Part shown: piece after piece, positions 32,560-37,965 of the stretch | Numbering within the stretch: position 1 is the stretch's first letter | Layout of the letters: each line of letters begins with the position of its first letter | Source of the DNA: CAYLLT01 sp964591605 | GTDB taxonomy: Bacteria > Planctomycetota > Phycisphaerae > UBA1845 > PWPN01 | DNA length: 39,576 bases | Direction: 5' to 3' | NCBI GenBank assembly: GCA_964591605.1 | Contig: CAZQEN010000023.1 | Span: forward strand, 1-39,576 | Notes under the pieces: generated by a model | Told to the model about the DNA's origin: nothing | Seen by the model: only the letters and a program-made list of their open reading frames with translations | The model's database searches: none | Made by a program: the position numbers and the translations under genes

Positions 32560-32891
32560 CGGACTTCGTCCTTTCCCGCGGCTGAGGCCAGCCAGTTCTC
32601 GTGGCTATGGAGGCGGATTGAAGGGGTTTCACGGGAGCTGATAGAAAGCAGACCAAAGTGCGAGTCGTGATCCACCGAAACCACCAGCCCGTTCGCATCG
32701 ACCGAGAGAGCCTGCCGAAGATTGCGGTCTTTGAGTCGATAGAGCTTGCGGCGCGTCGCGCCGGTCGCCATCTTTGCCAAGTGGTTACAGCTTTGAGCAC
32801 GCTGAAGACATTCTGCCGCGCTCCGAGCACCGAACGGATCGAGAGCACTGAGCAGAATGCCGGTATCTGAATCGACGCGTCTTTGGTTCAT
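32556..32891 (-). CDS. Unknown protein, first gene of a two-gene operon
   Basis: A 111-residue soluble protein, basic in the middle ('CNHLAKMATGATRRKLYRLK'), then 'QALSVDANGLVVSVDHDSHF', which looks like beta strands. No family recognised. ATG 32891 has a textbook AAGGAG at 8 nt. It overlaps the next gene by 4 nt. The ~320-nt leader upstream is AT-richer than the window and structured. The tight coupling of two small soluble proteins is reminiscent of regulator or toxin-antitoxin pairs, but nothing in either sequence identifies such a pair. Confidence 0.6.
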   Translation of the reverse strand: MNQRRVDSDTGILLSALDPFGARSAAECLQRAQSCNHLAKMATGATRRKLYRLKDRNLRQALSVDANGLVVSVDHDSHFGLLSISSRETPSIRLHSHENWLASAAGKDEVR

Positions 32892-33213
32892 TGTGATTCT
32901 CCTTGAAACCCCGCGACCTGGGTCGCCTGGGGTAAAGGCAACTCAGGTCACGGGTGAAAAACAAAGCACCGCTGATACTCGAGGAAGAGGACCAGCGGAG
33001 CCGACGATTACCACTCCGATTCAGAAGTGGCTACTGCTACCTTCGTCAGTTAACCCAATCGGCTCCTCTTTCACGTTGCATCCGATTGTTCATCGCCCTC
33101 ACCGCACGCGCGGGAAGAGCGCAAACGATACGCGCGTACCCCACCGTCACAGCACCCCGGAATCGGGGACGGCGGAGGAGGGAAATCTAGTGCTGTGCAG
33201 ATCTCCCAATAAC
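32892..33213 (-). promoter_or_regulatory. Long structured leader of the unknown operon
   Basis: The predicted transcript has ~320 untranslated nt. GGAGCCGA (complement of 33059-33066) can pair with TCGGCTCC (complement of 32997-33004), enclosing a smaller hairpin CCACT/AGTGG. A possible 15-codon leader peptide (33046-33093, MNNRMQRERGADWVN) ends within the 5' side of this structure; its ribosome site is weak. Confidence 0.4.
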
Positions 33214-33219
33214 ATCAAA

Positions 33220-33248
33220 AGAATACACCGGATCTCGTGCCGCGTCAA
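33220..33248 (-). promoter_or_regulatory. Strong promoter of the unknown operon
   Basis: TTGACG (33243-33248), exactly 17 nt, TATTCT (33220-33225) on the minus strand. This is the closest match to the sigma70 consensus seen in the window. Confidence 0.7.
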
Positions 33249-33295
33249 GAGAAAAATCAAAATAATTCTCTTCGTCTCAGTGGGTTATGTGCATC

Positions 33296-33394
33296 GGGGA
33301 GGAGGGAGAGAGGAGTAGAGTACAGTATACATAGGGGTGGTATGGGTGCAGAGGAGAGGGGGAAGGGACGTATATAGGAGTGGGAGGAGAGAAC
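33296..33394 (+). other. Polypurine tract
   Basis: About 100 nt consisting largely of G and A on the plus strand (GGGGAGGAGGGAGAGAGGAG at the start), broken by GTATACAT and GTATATA islands. No gene. It lies between the operon promoter and the first RAYT relic. Confidence 0.6.
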
Positions 33395-33436
33395 GTTTCT
33401 GCCGGAACACGGGCCGGAAAACGCGCGGATTCGATT

Positions 33437-33855
33437 TCATAGAGCGCCTGCGTTCTTCTTGCCATTTTCGCGTTTCCTGGGCCGCCCGCGCGGGCGGATG
33501 CTGGACTCCAGACCCAGTCGGGCCACGGTCCTGCGGACCCACGCGGCGCTGCCGAAGGGGCGGCCGCGAGCGACGCTGGTTTTCAGTTGTTCCAGCCTCG
33601 TAGGGTCCGCTGTGCGGACGGAATGCCCGAATGCCACCTGGTCCCGTCCGATCCCGTGCGGACGGAACGCCGCGACGACGCCCCCGGTTCCGTCCGCGGA
33701 GCGGACCCTACCTTTCGTCCGCAGAGCGGACCCTACTCCTTGGCCCGGTGCGCCAGCCGGACCCGCAGGGGATTGCGCGCCACGTACCGCTAGACGGTCT
33801 GGAACTGCTCGTCCCGCTCCACCGGGAACGATCTGCTGCGGCCCCGTTTTCCCGC
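33437..33855 (-). pseudogene. Decayed REP-associated tyrosine transposase (RAYT), relic 1
   Basis: The C-terminal RAYT domain is intact and recognisable: 'SVARGRPFGSAAWVRRTVA', 'RLGLESSIRPRGRPRKRENG'. Upstream, in another frame, are the remains of the catalytic domain, 'RSFPVERDEQFQTV', a stop, 'RYVARNPLRVRLAHRAKE', and another stop. The N-terminal half with the HUH motif is missing. Between catalytic remnant and C-terminal domain lies a 137-bp insert (33600-33736) bounded by an 11-bp inverted repeat. RAYTs are Y1-type transposases that mobilise REP palindromes. Confidence 0.75.
33600..33736. repeat. Palindromic insert inside RAYT relic 1
   Basis: The insert begins GTAGGGTCCGC (33600-33610) and ends GCGGACCCTAC (33726-33736), an exact inverted repeat. 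It contains three copies of the palindrome GTCCGCNNNGCGGAC (33605-33619, 33692-33706, 33717-33731), the last two as direct repeats followed by CCTAC. Confidence 0.75.
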
Positions 33856-33888
33856 CCCGTCCCCTCTCCGTGAATCGAGCGGCGGAGT

Positions 33889-34356
33889 TTATGGCCCCTG
33901 CCGCCCCAGAATCTTCTCCCCAAACACCCCATAAATCAGCAGCGCCGCGAAGACAAACATCGGGCCGAAGAACGTGCGAACCAAGGCGGGCCCCCAGATG
34001 CCAGTCCACGAGTCAATCATGGGCGAAATCTTTTTTTCAGGGTCGTATAGCACGCCAATCTTCTGGCCGACGGCGTAGCGCCGGGCCCGCGCGCCGGCGC
34101 CGATCTCGGAGAGAAAGGTCGTCTCGCCTTCCCCGGCAACAGAGAACCTGATCTCCGGATAGTGATACTCGGCTGACCTGTTCATTTCGGAATCGGTCAC
34201 CTGCTGGCGCTTCTCAATCCTGATGATTTCGCCCTCGGCCGGTCGCAGGCGCCGGCGGGCCGCGAATCGGCGGATAAGTCCGCAGACGCCCGAGACAAAC
34301 AGGCCCACGCCGGCCAGAAAGAAGATCATCATCAGTGAGCCGACGACGTATCGCAT
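33889..34356 (-). CDS. DUF3592 membrane protein
   Basis: A 155-residue protein with an N-terminal helix ('VVGSLMMIFFLAGVGLFVSGVCGL'), a soluble beta domain and a C-terminal helix ('MFVFAALLIYGVFG'). The central features 'AEGEIIRIEKRQ', 'EYHYPEIRFSVAGEGETTF' and 'YAVGQKIGVLYDPEKK', then a Trp-containing segment, match DUF3592. ATG 34356 has GGAGAGG 8 nt upstream. It sits between two RAYT relics, so it is either a passenger or simply flanked by them. Function unknown. Confidence 0.8.
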   Translation of the reverse strand: MRYVVGSLMMIFFLAGVGLFVSGVCGLIRRFAARRRLRPAEGEIIRIEKRQQVTDSEMNRSAEYHYPEIRFSVAGEGETTFLSEIGAGARARRYAVGQKIGVLYDPEKKISPMIDSWTGIWGPALVRTFFGPMFVFAALLIYGVFGEKILGRQGP

Positions 34357-34758
34357 ATTGCATACCTCTCCGTCGAGAGAACAGAGAACGGGAACACCCC
34401 GGTTCTCAATCGAGGTACCTTTTGAGCTCCTCTCGCTGCCTCTCGGACCGTTTAACGGGCCGCCCCCAGGGGCGGATGCTGTTTTTCAGGCCCAGCCGGG
34501 CTGCGGTCCGGCGGATCCGCACCGGGCCGCCGAAGGGGCGCCCGCGGGCGACGCTGATTCTCAATTATTCCAGCTCTGCCGGCGTCTCGGCGGCGTTCAC
34601 CCGCTCCGGCCAGTTACGCGGGCGGTCCACCGTTGACCCGCCGGGTTCGCCAGCGGCGAACGGACCATTTCACGATCTCCGCGAAGCGGCCGGCGTGTCA
34701 AGGGTCCACCGTCCCTGCCACCAGCCAGCCTGAGCAGGAACGCAGGAAGATTCATCCG

Positions 34759-34798
34759 GGGTGGCATGGGTCCCGGCGCGCCGGGACCCATGCCACCC
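34759..34798. repeat. Perfect 40-bp palindrome inside RAYT relic 2
   Basis: GGGTGGCATGGGTCCCGGCG (34759-34778) followed immediately by its exact complement (34779-34798), no loop. The 12-nt outer arms are those of the 73-bp units at 28025 and 28122; the central 16 bp is the sequence inserted at 35103. The right flank matches that of the 28122 unit. Confidence 0.95.
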
Positions 34799-35102
34799 TG
34801 TTCGAGAGTGTCAGTCATTCTGCGTTCATACTTAGCCGCTGAGCCGCGGCCATCGTCCACAGGCTCGACCAGCGCCAGTTCTCGGCCCGGCGCACCAGCC
34901 GGGCCCGCAGGGCGCTACGCTCCACGTAGCGGCACACGGTCAGGAAATGCTCGTCCCGCTCCACCGGGAAGGATTTGTAGCGGCCCTGATACACGTGCCC
35001 GTAGCCCACGCGGCGGCGGTGCTCGTGCCACCGGCGGGCGTGCGTGACGCCCAGCCGCTGCATGAACCTGCCCAGGTCGCCATCCTCCCGCGGCCAGAGC
35101 AC

Positions 35103-35118
35103 TCCCGGCGCGCCGGGA
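35103..35118. repeat. 16-bp palindrome at the HUH motif of RAYT relic 2
   Basis: TCCCGGCGCGCCGGGA occupies the position where codons for His-Leu (or similar) would complete the His-x-His motif. It replaces about 6 nt with 16 and so shifts the frame. Confidence 0.85.
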
Positions 35119-35365
35119 CCAGTGATTGGGCATCAGGCAATACGAGAGCAGCCGCATCGGCCGCAGAGTGAGCGTCTCGGCCAGCACGGCCTCAAACGCC
35201 GCGTAGTCCGCGTCCTTCCCAAACAGCTCCATCCGCCCCACGCCCCGGTTCAGGACGTGAAACACCATGCCTCCAGGAGCAGCTCGGGCCGTACGCGGCA
35301 TGCGGACAAGCTAACGCGGGGCAGGCTCCGTGCCAATATCACACCTGTCCGGTTTTCGTTCGTAC

Positions 35366-36193
35366 TCAGGGGCACGTAAAGTTTCCGCTCGCTCCAGGAG
35401 TAGCCGCAACTTCGAGGTGGTAGTCCCCACAATCCTCGCCCGACACATACCGGGCTTCAATGATCAGGGTTCGAGTCTCATCAGTGCCGAAGTCACTTTT
35501 CGAATAGAATGCACTATCGGCAGTGGAAGTAAAGGTAAACGGAACTCCACAGCTACTGCCGCAGTACACGTACAAATCGTAATTCGTGCCCGCAGGTGGA
35601 GTCAGCCGTATGCGAGCCGCTATCCCGGCAACGACCGCCGTGTCGCTGATGATGACGCGAAACCAGCGCGTGCCTCTGCCGTCAAACGACACCACGTCGT
35701 TGCCAGTATCTCCTCGCACCGTTCCCAGATTCGTTGCGAGTTGACACGTGCCCGCCAAACTCACCTCACACCCATTTTCCGGATTTCCATCACAGTTCAG
35801 GAAGCCCGTGTTACAGGCAAACATGCACGATCCAGCTTGGCAGACGCCGCTGCCATTCGCCACATTCGGACACGAGGCATTCGCCCCATCGTCAACCAGG
35901 CAGTTGCAGTTGTTGTCCATCCCATCACACACCTCGGTCGCAGGAACGCACGGTGTAATCGCCCCAGTCATGTTCGCCTGAAAGACGGCGAAGTCGCTTT
36001 GGTCTACGTCACAGTCGAGATCGAAGTCTCCCTTCGGCCGACCCTGCCCATCTACCGCAATGCCGGCCGGAGTCTGGCAGCAGACATCCACCCCATCCAG
36101 CACGCCATCACCATCGGTATCAGCGGCCAAGACGCCAGACGGAGCCAGGAACGAGAACACAACGACTTGGGCGATCAGATGTGCATTTCGCAT
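35366..36193 (-). CDS. Secreted MopE-like/dockerin-like protein
   Basis: A 275-residue exported protein. Signal peptide 'MRNAHLIAQVVVFSFLAPSGVLA'. Then a thrombospondin type-3-like calcium motif 'DTDGDGVLDGVD', a dockerin-like motif 'DFDLDCDVDQSDFAVFQ' (~residues 56-72) and the MopE-type repeat 'EVCDGMDNNCNCLVDDG' (~87-103), with further Cys pairs after it. The C-terminal ~110 residues form a beta-sandwich resembling a bacterial pre-peptidase C-terminal domain ('NYDLYVYCGSSC', 'EDCGDYHLEV'). ATG 36193 follows TACAAT by 6 nt with no ribosome site. A surface, calcium-binding role is inferred. Confidence 0.75.
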   Translation of the reverse strand: MRNAHLIAQVVVFSFLAPSGVLAADTDGDGVLDGVDVCCQTPAGIAVDGQGRPKGDFDLDCDVDQSDFAVFQANMTGAITPCVPATEVCDGMDNNCNCLVDDGANASCPNVANGSGVCQAGSCMFACNTGFLNCDGNPENGCEVSLAGTCQLATNLGTVRGDTGNDVVSFDGRGTRWFRVIISDTAVVAGIAARIRLTPPAGTNYDLYVYCGSSCGVPFTFTSTADSAFYSKSDFGTDETRTLIIEARYVSGEDCGDYHLEVAATPGASGNFTCP

Positions 36194-36199
36194 GCCCCT

Positions 36200-36205
36200 A
36201 TTGTA
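36200..36205 (-). promoter_or_regulatory. -10 box of a leaderless promoter
   Basis: TACAAT on the minus strand, 6 nt (AGGGGC) before ATG 36193, preceded by GG as at 2658-2665. No -35 is evident. Confidence 0.5.
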
Positions 36206-36407
36206 CCGTCGGCCGGAGGCGAAGGTAGCGCTTCAGATTTGCTGTAAACGTCCGCGCAAAAAAGGACGGTGGGACAGAAAACGTGTCAGGATGGTTTTTT
36301 CTCCTTGAGCGCGCGTCATGCCGCCTCCCATCGGCAACAGAGCAGGCAACGTCCTGGAGTCCTGCGAACATGCATCCTGGATGCGGAGTGTACGGTAAAG
36401 AGACTCC

Positions 36408-36971
36408 TCAGCCTTGCACTTCCGCCACTTCAACCCTGACCTGAATGGTGTCGTCGCTGAAACAGCCGGGACCCGAGGAGAGAGTCACCGTCTGCGTTCC
36501 GACGTTCAGATCGTCGAAATTAAGAATCTGCGATGGGCTCCAGGGCGCTGGCGTCGATTCGAACACCTGGCCGCTGTCGTCTTCCTGAATGGTGCCGCGG
36601 ATCTCAAAACCTTCACCCTGGGACAGGGTGAACGTGACCGAGTTGCCGACATCGCCGAAGTCGTATGTCGGAATCGGGTTTCCGATCACCGGCGCTCCCA
36701 GTTCCTTGGACGTAGAAATCGTCAACAGGGCAGCTTCACCGGGCAGTTTCAAAACCGACAGCTCAATCACAAAGTCGCCGTAATCGCTGGGCGGGATGAC
36801 GGTGGCGTCGCAATCGTCGTTGCCAACGCTGTACTCGCGGAATGTCACGGTGACCTCTTTATCCGTGTTTGCCCCGGGGATCTCCAACTGGCAACCGAGA
36901 CCCACGGCCCCGAAGGAGGCCAGAATGAGCGCGGCCGAGCGATGCGCGGAAACCGTTCCTTGCGGGTTCAT
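36408..36971 (-). CDS. Exported hypothetical protein, possible lipoprotein
   Basis: A 187-residue protein. The N-terminus 'MNPQGTVSAHRSAALILASF' followed by 'GAVGLGCQLEIPG' has a hydrophobic segment ending in Gly-Cys, which could be a non-canonical lipobox. The mature part is beta-rich and acidic ('VIELSVLKLPGEAALLTIST', 'VTFTLSQGEGFEIRGTI'). No family recognised. ATG 36971 has GGAG 6 nt upstream; ATG 36983 is an alternative. The frame stays open to 37232 through the RAYT 3 remnant, which is not part of the gene. Confidence 0.6.
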   Translation of the reverse strand: MNPQGTVSAHRSAALILASFGAVGLGCQLEIPGANTDKEVTVTFREYSVGNDDCDATVIPPSDYGDFVIELSVLKLPGEAALLTISTSKELGAPVIGNPIPTYDFGDVGNSVTFTLSQGEGFEIRGTIQEDDSGQVFESTPAPWSPSQILNFDDLNVGTQTVTLSSGPGCFSDDTIQVRVEVAEVQG

Positions 36972-37152
36972 GACTGTCTCCATTGATAGGGGCGGATTCG
37001 CCAGGAAGAGCTCGAACACGGTCAGTGTATGACGCACTGCCCACGGGGTCAAACAAAAAAGCATGGGAGGATCCGGGATCCACCCCTCGCCCCCAAGCCA
37101 CGCCTGCGGCACCTCTACCGCCAGGGAGAGAAACGGGCGGACAGGGTTGATT

Positions 37153-37250
37153 TCACGGGCTGCCCGCGTCCTTCTTGCCATTTTGGCGCTTCCTCGGGCA
37201 CCCGCGCGGGTGGAGCGAGGATTTAATCCCAAGCGCGCGGCCGTGCGATC
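37153..37250 (-). pseudogene. RAYT C-terminal fragment, relic 3
   Basis: Only about 30 codons remain: 'ALGIKSSLHPRGCPRKRQNG' followed by 'KKDAGSP' and TGA at 37153-37155. The same tail is 'RLGLESSIRPRGRPRKRENG' plus 'KKNAGAL' in relic 1. The DNA following the stop is also similar between the two copies. Confidence 0.7.
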
Positions 37251-37441
37251 TGTCCGAGCGGCCGACGGCGGGTGACGGAGTGATCATGCCGATGGTACGG
37301 CCGCACGTGGGCCAACACAGGTATCCACGCTCTACCTCTCCCGCTCCGCCGCAGAACCGCGATCTGGAGCACGCGCCATGTTCCAAGAGAGATAGGAGTC
37401 CGCCATGAACGCCGGACACGCTGAGACACCGCTCGAAGCGC

Positions 37442-37611
37442 CGCGACAAAACGAAGCCAATCGCCCGCCCGTCGGGCGACGGCCGCCCCCCCGCCGGGCG
37501 ACACACCCCCAGTCGCACCCCGCCGGCCCGGTCCATCTGACGCCCCGCGACAAGACGAACCCAGTCGCCCGCCCGACCCGACGCGACAAAACGAAGCCAA
37601 TTACCGCCGCC
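37442..37611 (+). repeat. Three copies of a CGCGACAAAACGAAGCCAAT-type repeat
   Basis: Copies at 37442-37471, 37546-37575 and 37582-37611. Copies 1 and 2 share the ending TCGCCCGCCCG; copy 2 differs in the core (GACAAGACGAACCCAGT). In one frame the repeats read 'RQNEANRPP', 'RDKTNPVARP' and 'RDKTKPITAA'. I associate this pattern with dispersed repeats in planctomycete genomes (recollection, not a search). Confidence 0.65.
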
Positions 37612-37749
37612 CGGGGTCCGTGACACCCTCGGCGGCCGGCGGAGTCGTCTATTGGGGTGTCCGCCTGCGGCGGATCTCGGCTGCACGAGTCCGCCCTGGG
37701 GGAGAGTCGCCGCGTAGTGCGATTCCGCCGTGGCGAACAGGTGGGAGGC

Positions 37750-37776
37750 GTGCAGGCGGGACGCCTGCACCACAAT
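37750..37776. repeat. GTGCAGGCG palindrome, copy of 14764-14790 unit
   Basis: GTGCAGGCG-GGA-CGCCTGCAC followed by CACAAT. It differs from the copy at 14764-14790 by one base in the loop. Confidence 0.8.
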
Positions 37777-37833
37777 TGCCCCGGGCCGCGGGTCGTGTCA
37801 CGGCCCCCCGTCCGAGCCCCGCGACGGCAACAG

Positions 37834-37861
37834 TTGAGCCGCTAAAGTCCCGGCGTATAAT
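37834..37861 (+). promoter_or_regulatory. Promoter of the terminal membrane protein gene
   Basis: TTGAGC (37834-37839), a 16-nt spacer and a perfect TATAAT (37856-37861). Leader of about 100 nt before ATG 37966. Confidence 0.65.
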
Positions 37862-37965
37862 GCGCCCCGGCCGGCAGGGCACGGCGCGAGCCCGATTCGC
37901 CGGCTGGTACGCTGACAGCGCATCAACGCCCGGCCCCGGCGGGCACCGGGCATCGGAGAAATCTC

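Larger units (their letters stand above)
34406..35301 (-). pseudogene. Decayed RAYT transposase, relic 2, broken by palindromes
   Basis: Nearly all of a RAYT can be reassembled from three frames. The N-terminus 'MPRTARAAPGGMVFHVLNRG' to 'LSYCLMPNHW' is in frame from 35301. It then meets TCCCGGCGCGCCGGGA (35103-35118) where 'HWHxV' is expected, so the second His of the HUH motif is lost and the frame shifts. It resumes as 'VLWPREDGDLGRFMQRLG', with 'GHVYQGRYKSFPVERDE' (likely catalytic Tyr) and 'RRAENWRWSSLW'. A segment with the 40-bp palindrome intervenes, then 'VDRPRNWPERVNAAETPAELE', a stop, 'LRISVARGRPFG' and 'RTAARLGLKNSIRPWGRP' to TGA at 34406-34408. Confidence 0.85.
37251..37965. other. 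Intergenic region with repeats
   Basis: About 710 nt without a supported gene. It contains the three-copy repeat at 37442-37611, a palindrome at 37750-37776 and a promoter at 37834-37861. A short open frame at 37405-37623 is made of the repeat itself. Confidence 0.5.

Noticed and set aside
34597..34860. 87-codon open frame across the 40-bp palindrome
   Set aside because: It is composed of the palindrome and its conserved flank; the peptide simply mirrors the repeat.
36972..37232. N-terminal extension of the gene at 36408 (frame open from 37232)
   Set aside because: The extra codons run antiparallel or out of frame through the RAYT relic 3 region; the ribosome site GGAG is placed for ATG 36971.
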